This document shows, piece after piece, positions 1-11,914 of a stretch of 64,000 bases of DNA; position 1 is the first letter of the stretch; each line of letters starts with the position of its first letter. The DNA lies in assembly GCA_021234155.1 (NCBI GenBank), contig JAJEKV010000533.1:91700-155699 (forward strand), given 5' to 3'. The notes beneath the pieces were generated by a model. That model did not search any database, was not told the origin of the DNA, and was given only the letters and a program-made list of their open reading frames with translations. Source of the DNA: Isoetes taiwanensis. Taxonomy: Eukaryota > Streptophyta > Lycopodiopsida > Isoetales > Isoetaceae. The translations under genes and the position numbers were made by a program.

Positions 1-105
1 GTGTGTCATGTGTAATTCTATTCAAGCAATCAATTCAGAAATTTCTTTTATGGTGTGTGAGTCCCATTTTCAGTCCGAGTCCCAAAATTCAAGATTTGTC
101 CCACT

Positions 106-3100
106 TTAATTAAATACGACTTTTGTATTATTTGCAGGAGTGTTAGAATCCTTTAATATTGACAAAGGTTTAGATGGAGGTTTAGCTACAAGATAGGTAT
201 CCCTTAACAGCTCATCATCTCCCCATCTGATATTCCCTAAGTTTTCTTTATTTATAGTATCAACGTCTTCCTCACTGTCAGAAATACCCCCTGGGATGAA
301 CTCAAACATATTGTTTATGGAGTTATCAAACAAACATTTCTTAGAACTATTTTGAAAGGGGACTTGCCTGGAAAGTTGAGCATCTTCCTCCACGTCTTGA
401 GAATTGGAGATGATCTCGGGACTCAGGCTTTGAGGAGCTTCCTTGTTGATTTGAGAAGTCTGTCTGTCAGGTGTATCCAAAATTATATCCTTCTCTGTCA
501 TAATTTCTGTAGCTTGATCTAGAGCAGCCTGATCTTGGTCTTGTACTATAAGACTTTGTTCTGAGCTTGTGCACAGTATACCTTCTTGTAGAGTAGCCAT
601 TTCCTTCTCAATATCAGTAGAAATGGTTTGGCAGCCATAATTCACAGAAGACAGATTTATTTCCAAATCAATGAGGGGTTCAAGCTGGATTAAAGTGTTT
701 GAGGGAGAGGGTTGAGACAAAAGGTCTGCAGGTGTATTGGATGAGGGATGAACATGAAGATCAATCAACTGCTCATAATTTTCAGAATTCAACAATTAAT
801 TAGAATCATGGTTAGTATTAAGATCTGCAAGTATCTGGAAATGGTTGTAGCAGAGGACCTTGTTTTCCATTTCAGTTTGCTTTGATTTATCTATCTCCAA
901 AAACGTTCGGTTAATCCTTATGTCCATGTCTCTATCTGAAGTCTGAGGTTGGAATTATTGAATTCTCTGTCTTTGATCTTGAATTATCACTGGGAGGTTG
1001 AATTCTTCTTGTCTCTGATAACCAAGGTGGTCATATTTTTGAAGTTTGAGGTATGGCTTTGTCTAATTAATGAATCTCCCTTACTGCCTTGATTGAGATT
1101 CAAAGAATTTGACAGTCTAGAATTATTTAGGTTTTTGGCATCCTGAATAATTCTGTCTAGTGTGGAATGCAGATCCTCTGTTGATCTTGCATCCTGATCC
1201 ATAGGAGCTTTGCCTTTATGATTGAAATCTATTTCTGAATAACTTTAATTCCAAAGGCATTTTTATTTGCATTTACTCCTGTTAAAGAACTTCTGTTTGA
1301 TGTCGAGTCAGAAATATGAAAGCCCTGAGCATTCTTTTGTTTATCCTTTTCAATTCTGTTCTTGTGGATTCTCCTTTGAGATCCATTCACTCTTTTCCAA
1401 GCGAAAGCATTGGTATTGCTTGGATCTTCCAGTGTAGTTGGCCCTTGAAGAACTTGTGAACTGATATTTTTATGTGCCATATTTTCTGCTGTATTTTTTA
1501 TCTTATTTGCCTCATTTGATTCCTTTGAGGGAATTGTACTCACTGTGGCATCTGCTTGCTTGATGGGAGTTGTCTTACAATTTTCATACCAAAAGTGCCT
1601 GTAATCACATGTCCGGCAATGAGGAAGCTGGGAACGACCATCTTAGTGATAGGATTGATTTACGTCCCAAAAGCATCAGAGAAGGGAATGGAAGTGGGAA
1701 CAGGTTTGGTAAGACCAATTTGAATGAAAGCTCGGGGAGGTCTCTCAGGGGAATATTCTGTAGAAATATATGTGCCAATGGAGTTGAATAGAATTCTGAA
1801 ACAATCTTCATTCCAATAAATTGGATTGAGCCCATGTAAAGTGGTTGATGCAATGCACAAGGACTCAAATGAAGATGTATCTAGCCTAGGATGCCATTTA
1901 AGAAAGCATATTTGAAAACTTTCAAAAGCCAGATGACCACGGTTTAGTAAGAAGTTTGCTGTTCTGGAGTTATCACATTCAATCATAATAAATTGATAGT
2001 TTAGCCAGTACGGGTTTATTTTTAATAGTGGTGTACAAAAATGCGAAATTTCAGCACGTCTTCGACACCTTACTTTTTTTGTGCAAGCTTGTTTGACGGG
2101 CTCAACGGGCATAATGAAGTCTGGCGACGACCATTATGACACTCCAGCGATTGGCATTTTGAGACTTAAAGCACGATCGAAGCACCAAGAATCGCAGATC
2201 ATTAAGATCGGTGTACTTCCAAAATTCGTCAGTGATCAACCTGGTCTGGTGAAATGAGCATTATGACGTTCAAACGATGAGCATTTTGAAATTCGAAGCA
2301 GGATTGAAGCACCAAAAATCCGTAATGATGGCGGCATAGCGCGCTTCTCGAAAATCGTTAGTGATAAACGCAAATCCGAGGGCCATCATTTTTTGATGGG
2401 TGATGAAAATCTCTGACGTGCTGTTGAAGTTCAACTTGAAGGGCTATCAGCACTTTATCAGCACCTTATGTCGCGACGTGCTAAATTGTACACCACTATT
2501 AAAAATAGACCCGTACATGGCTTTGATGAGAATGCCTTTCTGAAGGTTTTGGCAGAAGGTCCAAAGTTTTTCAAGATTGATTCCACATTTATTAACCTTG
2601 ACTAGAACAGCTGTGTCTATCAGAGTTGACATCTTAGCATGAACAGAAGGGAGATTTAAAGAAATACCATGGTACAAAGCTTGTTTGTTCCCTTCATCAG
2701 CTCGGGCCTCCAGTAAAGCAGCATCCAAGGCATTGTCACTATAGACATCTCTGACAGGTTTCGAAACTCCATATGGCATGTGAATTTGAGTAGAAGGATG
2801 CAGAAATGGGAGTCAACCATAAAGATCAGAATCCTTTGTGAGGTTATCCCAAAGCGGGGAACCTTTCGAAGTTCTAGGATGCATGATCTGATTATCAGAG
2901 AGAAGGTTAGAGAAATCTCCAAAAATCAGACAATTTTTTGGGTTTTCTTGAAAAAGTCTTAACTGGTGAAGCAAAATCGGTCGCTCAGAGTCTCCTAGTT
3001 GAGCAAAATCGTGGAGAAAAGCAAGGAATTTAGGGCTAAAATTGTCTTTAATATCCATGAAAAAGGCTCAGGAGTTTATAGCAGAGACACTTGAGAAGAA

Positions 3101-3555
3101 TGGAAAAAGAGGAGGGAAAAATAATTCAAGAAGGTGGAAGAAAGAAACTAAAAGGGAAAGCTAAATGGATCGAAATCAATTCTATCACGAAGAGATCAAA
3201 GAAACCGTCCTCATTGTCCAAATTCTGCATCATTGTATAATTTAACTGTCAATTTTGTGTCTGTCCAGTCACAATTTACTCGAAAAATAGCAGAGGCCTC
3301 TGTGTTTTTGTTCCCAATGAATTCTTCTAACCAAGATTGGATGATTTCAACTTCGAATTCTTCACAGCTCGGCACAAATGAGTATTCTGAATGGAAATTT
3401 TCTTCTAGGAACAGTTTTTGTGTGACCAAAGATTGCCAAAGTTGAGAAGCAGATCCTCTTAAATGGCCACAAGTTAATCTACCTCTGTCTTGGAGGATTA
3501 CAAAGAAATTTGTATCCATCGATGTTGAATTGGCGGGGAATTCATGTGGCGGCAA
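106..3555 (-). pseudogene. Non-LTR retrotransposon ORF1-like (DUF4283/zinc-knuckle type), decayed, copy 1
   Basis: Read on the minus strand from about 3,555 down to 106, this is a chain of open segments broken by stops, frameshifts and one transposon insertion (2,011-2,513). The middle segment, near 1,660-2,000, resembles the DUF4283 domain found in plant LINE ORF1/gag-like proteins: a phrase like LNPIYWNEDCFRILFNSIGT is followed by a basic region ending in TKPVPTSIPF. The following zinc-knuckle region is intact only in copy 2 and is scrambled here around 1,610-1,680. The tail (795-106) is acidic and Ser/Gln-rich. Two upstream segments (3,555-3,211 and 3,058-2,813) are open but not recognised. 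No ORF2 endonuclease or reverse transcriptase is visible within the copy. The family call rests on motif memory, not a search. Confidence 0.6.
2011..2513. mobile_element. ~503 bp non-autonomous TIR element inside ORF1, copy 1
   Basis: The ends are inverted repeats. The left begins CGGGTTTATTTTTAATAGTG and the complement of the right begins CGGGTCTATTTTTAATAGTG; both continue to GGTGTACAA. The element is flanked by TA (2,009-2,010 and 2,514-2,515), which also reads as a palindromic GTAC on both sides, so the duplication is either TA or GTAC. Two related internal blocks of roughly 110-120 bp, each ending in a GAAGCACCAA-A-ATC phrase, suggest an internal duplication. No coding capacity is seen. 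Removing the element and one TA rejoins the flanking minus-strand frame exactly. The same insertion is in copy 2, so it is older than the duplication. Superfamily is undecided (Tc1/mariner-like if TA). Confidence 0.8.
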
Positions 3556-3839
3556 CCTCGGATTGCTAGCCTCTACATGGCTAGCAAGGATTTTGGATTG
3601 AATTGGATGCTAGAGAAGCACATTTTTCAAAAAACATGCAAGAAAGGGATGCAAACTGAAAAATTCACTAGAGGACAAAAAATCCAAGAAAATAGGCACT
3701 CGAGCATTTTCCAGCCCTTAGACTTTCTCGTGCTCAAGCTTTGCCTTGAAGCCATGCTAAAAAAGGACTCGTGGGCCGAATTCCAAAAGGTATCCAAAAT
3801 ACCTGTATTTGTGGAACACTTAAAAGGATCTATTTTGAA

Positions 3840-4175
3840 ATGAGCTTGTTAGATCTTTTTGGGGGTGTAGGCTTCTTATTGCCAATGTAAAGTTTTCCAA
3901 AAGATCCTTTTTGTTTCTTCAAAAGTTACAATTGAGGTTATTGTATTTTGATCCTGACTGAAGACCTTGACTTACTCTGATCCTGACTGAAGACCTTGAC
4001 TATTCTTGAAGTTCTGGTTTTTTATATAAATTTTGAAAAAACTTTGCCAAGCTTGCCTATATACATAACTCTATTATATTCTGATTTGCCTATATCTCTA
4101 GGCAGTCGAATTATATTGTATGTTTTTCCTTAATTAATGAAAAAATCATCTCGTACCTTCAAAAAAAAACCCCTC
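3840..4175 (+). other. Possible LINE 3' end with A-tract, copy 1
   Basis: An AT-rich stretch holds two copies of GATCCTGACTGAAGACCTTG about 26 bases apart and ends near ...CTTCAAAAAAAAA (A-tract 4,161-4,169). The composition and terminal A-run resemble the 3' untranslated end of a plus-strand non-LTR element, head-to-head with the minus-strand ORF1 relic. No reading frame supports this, so it is only suggestive. Copy 2 has the same feature at about 19,525-19,856. Confidence 0.3.
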
Positions 4176-6880
4176 GAAGATTTCGCTTTTTAAATTTCAC
4201 CTAAGAGTCTCTTATTACAGCGATGCTAAACATCGATGACTTTCAAGGAATAGAATCTTAGACCATAAGAATTAGATGGCGGACATCTTTAAGATCAAGA
4301 CTCTTAAGTCTAAATCTAGGCCAGTAATTATGGCACGGCCAAGTAATTAGCAACACCAAAGGAACAAGAGTCAAGTTCGACATCAACCTTAAGCGGAGCA
4401 AAGTAGAGCATCGGCACCAAATCAGGTACCTTGGCAAGTATGACCTCATAATAGGCATGGAATATTAAAGCCGGCTAAGGCAATAATTGATTATCATAAG
4501 CAAGAGATGTTTATCCCGGCACCAAAGGGCAAGTACCTTATAATTAAAGTAAGGAAGTAATTTTGTTAAGTCTGCCCTAGGATCTTAGACGATAAGAATT
4601 ATACATTGTTAAGTTTGCCCTAGGTTACCTGTGTAAGCTCAAACCTTCTCAAATGATGTCATTTCAAATGGGCCATGCTGCCATTTGAGGTGGCCTTGTG
4701 ACGAGGTTGAGTGGGCTCGTGATTGTGTAAATGGATTGTAGATGGTATTATTATAAAAGCTAGATAAATGAACAATTTTTGAGATGATCATTGCCAAACC
4801 ATGACTGCGTAAGGTTTTATTTCGATGGTGGGGATATTGCAAATCTCTTATTATGAAGGCCATCCAGATGTCCTTACATAATGGAAATTGCATAGCCTCC
4901 ATTTAATTTAACATGGCCATTTTTCATTTGGCCTTTGTAGACCATTTTCTATACATCAGTGCATGAAAATAATGCATCACGATATTTATATTTTTAACGC
5001 ATTGGTAAATGGAATTTGTGCTACTTGACCCCTATTCTAGGTATAGTATTATTTCTAGACCAACGCCAATTGCCTGTGCCAACTGAATAGCTTGCTTTGA
5101 GAATAATTGAGAAAATCAATAACATCATCATCATGATGGAAAGTAAAGTATCAACTTATTGTACCTCTTAAGTTGCTTATCAAAGGTTAAAAGGCATATT
5201 CACCAACACAAAGTTCCAAAATGACCATTGATCGATATTATGCGAAGCGTGCTTAGTCTTGAACTCTACATATACCTTTTAGCATTGAAATTATCGGGTG
5301 AGTGTCGGTGGGATATGAACATCTGTTGTTGTACTATATCATCTAAGATTGCGTGCTTCGTATACAATCCCAATCAATAGATCTTTCACTAGCAGCATGT
5401 CAAATTTCATCCACCAATTTGACTCTTTCTTTTAAACTTGTCAGTACCTATTAAGAACATAGTAGAAAACAGGCTTTTCAATTTATCTAGTTAATCAAGA
5501 ACAAAGATAATATTCATACAAATCTTGTCCAATAGATCAAGTGGACTAATGTGCATCATGAACAAAGGGAAAGGGATCCTTTCCATTCAAGACTTTTCCT
5601 TTAAGAGAAGTGTGTCTCAAGGGCCGATTGATGTTTGATTTGGTATGCGTATGCATATAGCATAGTCTTCTACTACGTGGTTTGGTCATGATTCTCTACT
5701 ACGTGTGCCATGATTCATGAGAGAATAAACAATTATTGCAGGTTTTATTAGGGCACACAAAGTTAAAGAAAACGAATATTCGAGGGGCCAACCAATGATG
5801 GGGAATATTAGGGGGTGGCCACATGCAATCTTTAGGGCCCTCCCCTCCATATATGAATCTGATATGAGGGGATACGAGAGAGGGGAAGATCTGCAGGAAC
5901 AGCTGCGGAAGAGAAGAAAACAGATGATCAGACTAAAAGTTTGGGTGCCTCCCCTATCCGATTGGAACATTGAAAGTTGGCCTCCAACATGAGCCAGGAG
6001 GTCTCCACCTCCATTTTTGAATGAGAAACTCCTTCCATTGAAACCGGAAAACTGACATGTGGCCACCCTTATTTTCCCCTAAAGAATCGGATGTTTCAAG
6101 TTTCCAACTGAAAAGTTGTATCCTCCATATTGAAAAATATATGAGAATCTTAGAACAAATTTCCATGCACTAACTGAATGGAAAAACCTCCCATCCCAAA
6201 GTTCTTCCTTGATTGGAATGGCCGAGATTTATAGTGGAACCCAAAGATAAAAAACAAATGTTATTTTGTATTCTGTATATCATTTTGTGGGACCTTAGTG
6301 GATTAGAGAAATATCTGGCACGCACGTGTCGAAACATAAAGCTCCATCCAGCAAGTGGATTATGTAGTATAAAGGGCGGCCGGATCTCAACGTAGAATGC
6401 ACATCTCAAAATGGAAATGGAACCCGGCGTCTTCTTATTAAAGGAGGTTTGGCTATAGTGCCCGGGTCGCCGGAGTATGAAATCCGCACTGGGGCCTCAA
6501 ATTTCCTTCCTAATCTTACTAATCCACATGGAAATAATTCTTTCTAGTTGCTCTTTGCACTTTGGCAGAATTTTGCTCCTTTTTTTTGCATAGAATAGTG
6601 TGATACGGGGCACAGGGAATACGGACCATGGCCTCAAATCAACCATCGAATTGGTAGCCACAAAATTGGATCGCTTCTTATTTCTGAGGCAAACGAATAG
6701 TGCCATGCATATTTTCTAAGATAAGTTCTGGCGGTTCTTCTGTAGACTGTGATCTGTGACCCTTTTTCGTGGCACAGCCATAGCTATAGCTTCGCATTTT
6801 ATCCCGTCTAGACTAGACCAGGCTATAAATGAGGCTAGCAAATAGCCGCCTTCATTCACGATTGAATAGATCCTTGATGG
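4176..6880. other. No recognisable gene (right part of copy 1)
   Basis: About 2.7 kb shared with copy 2. Open frames are short and not preserved between the copies. A TATAAAT sequence lies near 6,825 and a purine-rich block lies near 5,860-5,930. I see no protein family, RNA gene or terminal repeat here. Confidence 0.6.
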
Positions 6881-7164
6881 TCATATCCAAGTTCTCACAT
6901 TGCAAAGGACAACACACACTCACCCCGGTTTTTGGTCCACTGTTGAAAACATCAGTTTTGGTAGGTCTACATGTCCTGTTTTCAAAGAATCCTACATGTG
7001 GATTTGTGAAGGTATGGTTTTGTTCGATAATGGTGTTCTTTTTTCAGTGGACTAAAACATCCACTGTTGTTTTGTAGTTTCTTCTATTGTGACATGTCAT
7101 TTTATAATACAATCCACTGTAGGAAAGAGTACTTGAATTTCTACATGTCTAATAATTCTATTGT

Positions 7165-7620
7165 CACATGTCTTTATAGATGTAGGAAAGAATATTTGAT
7201 TCTCTACATGTCCTATACTTCCATTCACATGTCTTTATAGTAGTAGGACAGAGTACTTTATTTGCTAAGGCATTGTAGGAAAGAATACATGAATTACGAC
7301 ATGTGTAATACTTCTATTGTCACATGTCTTTATAGAAGTCGGAAAAAATACTTGATTCTCTACATGTCATATGCTTCCATGTCACATGTCTTTATAGTAG
7401 TAGGATGAATTACTTTATTTGCTAAGGCATTGTAGGAAAGAATACATGAATTACGACATGTGTAATACTTCTATTCTCACATGTCTTTATAGAAGTAGGA
7501 AAGAGTACTTGATTCTCTACATGTCCTATCCTTCCATATCACGGGTCTTTATAGTGGTAGGGATGAGTACTTGATTTGCTACATGTGATGCACGTGCCGC
7601 GATCACATGTTCTTATACTA
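7165..7620. repeat. Higher-order tandem array, ~157 bp period
   Basis: The phrase CACATGTCTTTATAG recurs (one copy slightly changed) at about 7,165, 7,226, 7,321, 7,383, 7,478 and 7,540. Spacings alternate at roughly 61 and 95 bp, giving a higher-order unit of ~157 bp repeated about three times. Each half-unit carries a variant of GTAGGAAAGARTACTTGA followed by CTACATGTCCTATAC. Diverged units extend left to about 7,085. No coding content. Confidence 0.8.
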
Positions 7621-7688
7621 GTATTCCATGTAACACAAGTTACTTCAACTACTTCAATTACTTAACACCTATTTTTTTGCATAGCGTG

Positions 7689-9206
7689 GGCACCAACATG
7701 CCAAGGTGAAACCTAACATGCCACCTAGGCTCAAACATGCCAAGGTGGCTCCAACATGCCACCTAGGCTCCAACATGACAAAATGGCTCAAACATGCCAC
7801 CTAGGCTCCAACGTGCTCAAACATGCCACCACAGGGCTCCAACATGCCACCTATGCTCCAACTTGCCAAGGTGGCTCAAATATGCCACGTGGGCTCCAAA
7901 CATGCCACCTAGGCTCCAACATTCCTAGGTGGCTCCAAACATGCCACATAGGCTCAAACATGCCATGGGCTCACTTAGGCTCCAACATGCCAAGGTGGCT
8001 CCAACATGCCACCTGGGCTCAAAACATGCCAAGGTGGCTCAAACATGCCACCTAGGCTCCCAACATGCCACCTAGGCTCAAACATGCAGTGGCTCAAACA
8101 TGCCAAGGTGGCTCAAACATGCCACCTAGGCTCCAACATGCCACCTAGGCTCAAACATGCCAAGGTGGCTCAAACATGCTGCGTGGGCTCCACTATGCCA
8201 CCTAGCCTTCAACATGCCAAGGTGGCTCACAACATGCCACCTAGGCTTAAATATGCCAAGTTGGCTCAAACATGCCACCTAGGCTCCAACATGCCACCGT
8301 GGCTCCTAACCCCGCCACCCTAGGCTCAAACATGCCCGTGGGCTCCAACATGCCCGCGTGCCAAGGTGGCTCCAACATGCCACCTAGGCTCCAACATGCT
8401 CAAACATGCCCACGGGCTCTAACATGCCACCTATGCTCCAACTTGCCAAGGTGGCTCAAATATGCCACGTGGGCTCCAACATGCCAAGGTGGCTCAAGCA
8501 TGCCACAGGGCTCCAACATGCCACCTAGGCTCTAACATGGCAAGGTGGCTCAAACATGCCACGTGGTCTCCAACATGCCACCTAGGCTCAAACATGCCAA
8601 GGTGGCTCCAACATGCCAAGGTGGCTCAAACATGCCACCTAGGCTCCAACGTCTCAAACATGCCAAGGTGGCTCAAACATGCCACCTAGGCTCAAACATG
8701 CCAAGGTGGTTCCCACATGCCAAGGTGGCTCCAACATGCCACCTAGGCTCAAACATGCCAAGGTGGCTCAAACATGCCACCTAGGCTGCAACATGACAAA
8801 ATGGCTCAAACATGCCACCTAGGCTCCAACGTGCTCAAACATGCCATGCTTGAGGCTCCAACATACCACCTATGCTCCAACTTGCCAAGGTGGCTCAAAT
8901 ATGCCACGTGGGCTCCAACATGCCACCTAGGCTCCAACATTCCTAGGTGGCTCAAACATGCCATCTAGGCTCCAACATGCCACCCAGGCTCAAACATGCC
9001 AAGTGGCTCAAACATGCCAAGGTGGGCTCAAACATGCCACCTAGGCTCCAACATGCCAAGGTGGCTCAAACATGCCACGTGGACTCCATAATGCCACGTG
9101 GGCTCCAACATGCCAAGGTGGCTCCAACATGCCATGCAGGGCTCCAACATGCCAAGGTGGCTCAGGCATGCCACCTAGTCTCAAGCATGCCACCTAGGCA
9201 CCCCAA
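7689..9206. repeat. 19-bp satellite, array 1
   Basis: About 1.5 kb of tandem 19-bp units of two main types: CTCAAACATGCCAAGGTGG and CTCCAACATGCCACCTAGG. A third variant ends CCACGTGGG. Occasional units are shortened or expanded. The consensus lacks stop codons in the read frames, so long false reading frames rich in Met-Pro-Arg-Trp-Leu and Cys-His-Leu-Gly-Ser phrases appear throughout. Array 2 is at 11,915-12,850 and remnants lie at 13,112-13,150 and 56,715-57,215. Confidence 0.95.
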
Positions 9207-9419
9207 GTGGTGATATGGCATGCCAAGTAAGCAAGGTCAAGTTTTGACTAGGCCAAAAAACCAAAGATGTCCATCTTTGGTCTTTTCGATGGTGATGTTG
9301 GCAAATTTTAGGTGACATGGCTAGATGATGGTGACATGGACCTTGGATGTCTTTGAACCAAACAAGGCGAGGCACCTCGGTGCCCCTTTCTTGTGAAGGA
9401 GTCTCCAAAAGGTAGATAT

Positions 9420-9805
9420 CTTTGGTGCATTTTTCTCTTGCGTATCTTTTGGCGTCATCTTTGCACATCCTGCCAAGATTTCACCTTTTTGAGACCCGGA
9501 TTTTTATCATGCTTTTCTTTGTGTTTATGCTCAGGAAATTCATAACTAATGCATGGGGCAGGGGAAAAATCCTGGTTTTCAGCCAGCTGGCTTGCCAAGT
9601 GGCCCCAGAGTATAGGAAAATCCCGGTATTTCGGATGAGTTTTAGACCCTCGATTTTTATTGGGATGGCCGCCGTTTGGCCACGACAAGGTTTAGACCCG
9701 TTTTCAATTTTGGGGCATGGAGGAGGCCCGGATTGGCGATCCGACCTGCTTGGCGTCGTCAAACGGCGGCGAAATTACCCTAGGGGACAAGTTCCACGGC
9801 GAGTT
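9420..9805. repeat. Dispersed unit R1, copy a
   Basis: This ~385 bp block recurs at about 10,240-10,618. Shared landmarks are TGCCAAGATTTCACCTTTT, TTCAGCCAGCTGGCTTGCC, GGCATGGAGGAGGCCCGGAT and AAATTACCCTAGGGGACAAG. The last phrase is close to a landmark of the ~1.1 kb satellite at 57-64 kb. No gene is recognised; open frames here are not preserved in the second copy. Confidence 0.85.
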
Positions 9806-9859
9806 TTCCCAAAGGGATCAATCACTTACCCCTCACTAGGAGGTATTGACATCCACCTC

Positions 9860-10150
9860 CATGCCAATTGACTACAAGTGTGTAGTAAGCGACCTACTTT
9901 GGCGTTTCTTGGAGAGGGGTGGTCTTCGCTACGAAACTTGGTCCCCTAGGTAATGGGGATGTTCGGGTCCATTGGCGGGCCAGTTTCGATTAGAAGTGGG
10001 GGTCCAGCCCAGTCCTCCCCGGCTTGGACTAGCTGCGAGAACAAGATACTTGGGGTTCACCACGAGGCCACGGTAGAAGATTGAAGTGACAATAGGAGCA
10101 CTAGGACTGCTAGGTGGTATACATGTGACCACGGAGAAGAAAAGCTAGCT
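9860..10150. repeat. Diverged relative of the 57-64 kb satellite
   Basis: The order of phrases here (GCGACCTACTTTGGCGTTTC, GGTGGTCTTCGCTACGAAAC, TTGGTCCCCTAGG, GGGTCCATTGGCGGGCCAG) matches the order in the satellite at 57-64 kb (GAGCTACTTTGGCGCTTC, GGTGGTCTTCnGCCACGG, AACTTGGTCCCCGTGGC, GAGTCCATTGGCAGAGCC). It is a single diverged unit segment. The boundaries are approximate. Confidence 0.7.
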
Positions 10151-10239
10151 CCAGCGCTTTCCATTGGGGCGTTACCGGCCGGTGGCCTCCGAAAGGGGTT
10201 GGCAGCGGAAGCTCGTCTCATGCCTCGCTTGTGCTTCTA

Positions 10240-10618
10240 TTATCGGTGCATTTTCTCTTGCGTGTGCAGCGTCATGTTGCATATCCTGCCAAGATTTCAC
10301 CTTTTGAGACCGGTTTTTATACGTGTTGTTTTTTGTGTTTATGCTCGGAAATTCATAATTAATGCATGGGGCGGGGAAAAATCCTGATTTTCAGCCAGCT
10401 GGCTTGCCAAGTGGCATGAGTGTACAGGAAAATCCCGGTATTTTCGGGCAAGCTTTAGACCCTCGATTTTTTGATTGGGATGGCCACCGTTGGCCACGGC
10501 GAGTTTAGACCACGTTTTTTCGATTTTGGGGCATGGAGGAGGCCCGGATTGGCGATCCGACCTCTCCATGTCATCTGGAGCGACCAAATTACCCTAGGGG
10601 ACAAGTTCCACGGCCCTC
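10240..10618. repeat. Dispersed unit R1, copy b
   Basis: Second copy of the block at 9,420-9,805, offset by about 817 bp, with numerous small substitutions and indels. It keeps the same landmark order and ends in AAATTACCCTAGGGGACAAG followed by TTCCACGG. Confidence 0.85.
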
Positions 10619-10636
10619 TTGATCGGAGGAGCATCC

Positions 10637-10775
10637 CGAATGTAAATCCTACCAAACCCTAGGGTTTGGTAGGGTTTATCTCGGCGTCAAGGCGGAGACT
10701 AACACATCCGAAACTTTGCATGGAGTTCTCTGTGTATGCTCGGGGACCATGCCGGAGATGGGGTCAAATCCCCTT
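10637..10775. repeat. Dispersed unit R2, copy a
   Basis: This ~138 bp block recurs at 10,947-11,083, about 310 bp downstream. It starts with a palindromic AAACCCTAGGGTTT that resembles two facing plant telomere-like heptamers. It continues through CACATCCGAAACTTTGCATG and GAGTTCTCTGTGTATGCTC to GGAGATGGGGTC. There is only one AAACCCTAGGGTTT per unit, so this is not a telomeric tract. Confidence 0.85.
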
Positions 10776-10946
10776 CGCGAAGACATGCTTTCAGAACTCC
10801 CCTTCACTGGAAAGGGGCTTGTGAAGGGAGTCTCCGAAAGGTATCTTTGCAAGAAAATTTGGCTCTGTCTCCCGGTGCCATGAGGGTAATCCGGCAAGGG
10901 TATTCCGCGTCGGATCACGGGCCCTACGGGTCATCAGACATCCCGG

Positions 10947-11083
10947 AATGTAAACCCTATCAAACCCTAGGGTTTGCTAGGGTTTACATCTCGAGCGTCA
11001 AGACGGAGACTCACACATCCGAAACTTTGCATGGAGTTCTCTGTGTATGCTCTGGGGACCATGCCCGGAGATGGGGTCGAAAA
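10947..11083. repeat. Dispersed unit R2, copy b
   Basis: Second copy of the 10,637-10,775 block in the same orientation. Differences are few and include small indels around CTC/CTG positions. The stretch 11,110-11,900 that follows holds no recognised gene. At about 11,773-11,803 it contains an inverted version of the ACCCTAGGGACCAAGT landmark of the 57-64 kb satellite. Confidence 0.85.
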
Positions 11084-11914
11084 GGGTCGTTTTCTTGGAT
11101 AGCTAGGTGAGCCTTTGCTAACCACATATCTTGAACCATGGCAAGCTGAAATAACGAGTTTGGATCTATTGGCCATCCCGAATGATCCCAAACGGTTTTA
11201 CTCTCTTGCAAAAGGCGCTCTTGACTTCTAATTGCCACACTGGGAGGAGGATAACTCCAAACCCCATTCTATCAGTTCCTATTGCTTCATGTTTTCAATT
11301 GCAGCTTCTCAACCATGTCCCAAGTGCAACCGACTAAGACTCGACCCCCATAACGTAAACCCTTCAATAACCTAGCAACACCACGGGGTTTTACGTTTGA
11401 ACTTATATCCTAGTCGATTCGACCAAAATCTTGCACAATGTCATCACGTAGAGGGAGGGTGTTGATGCCATAAGATGTGCCTTTAAAACCTTAGGAGGCG
11501 ATTAAGCCCCAAAGGTCCTCTCCCAAAGAACCTTGGCCACGGATGGGCAACTTTCCCACTCCGGAACTGTGAACTGACTCTGCCAATGGACTCAAAACGT
11601 TGACATTACCCTGGAGACCAAGTTTCGTGGGTAGAAGACTACCCCTTTTCCAAGAAGCGCCAAAGTAGCTCATGTCCAACATGTTCGTAGTCAACTGGTC
11701 TAAGAGGTGGCTGCAGAATACTGCCATGTAGAGGGTTAAGTATTTTTTCGTTGCAAAAATGACCGTTTAACTTGGTCCCTAGGGTAATTTCGCCGTTTGG
11801 ATGGCATGGCTAAGTCGAATCTCTATTTGAGCCTTTGTGCTTTGCCCGAACGACAAAATGCCTCTACCAAAAGTTCCAAAGGTTATCATATTTCTTGCAT
11901 GAAGTCCTATCATC

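Larger units (their letters stand above)
1..6880. repeat. Duplicated segment, copy 1 (left part cut by window edge)
   Basis: This segment is repeated in the same orientation at 15,686-22,567, with base 1 matching base 15,686. Identity is high over the whole length and differences are scattered small changes. Homology ends sharply on the right after the shared TTGATGG at 6,880 (copy 2: 22,567). The left limit is unknown because the window begins inside the copy. The segment holds a minus-strand ORF1-like relic (106-3,555), an embedded TIR element (2,011-2,513), a short A-tract (4,161-4,169) and about 2.7 kb with no recognisable gene. It may be a true segmental duplication, two insertions of a large composite element, or two haplotypes assembled in line. 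Confidence 0.95.

Noticed and set aside
3211-3445. Identical plus-strand 70-codon frame conserved in both duplicated copies (3,233-3,445 and 18,915-19,127)
   Set aside because: It lies antisense to the 114-codon minus-strand segment of the ORF1-like relic and is conserved only because the segment is duplicated.
7756-9213. Overlapping plus-strand proteins of 60-105 residues rich in Met-Pro-Arg and Cys-His-Leu-Gly
   Set aside because: They are translations of the 19-bp satellite, which has no stops in phase. Unit indels shift the frame constantly and no domain or start context supports coding.
10650-10675. Telomeric repeat at AAACCCTAGGGTTT
   Set aside because: Only two facing heptamers per R2 unit occur; no tandem TTTAGGG tract. 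The short TTTAGGG run at ~43,468 is likewise too short to call an interstitial telomere.
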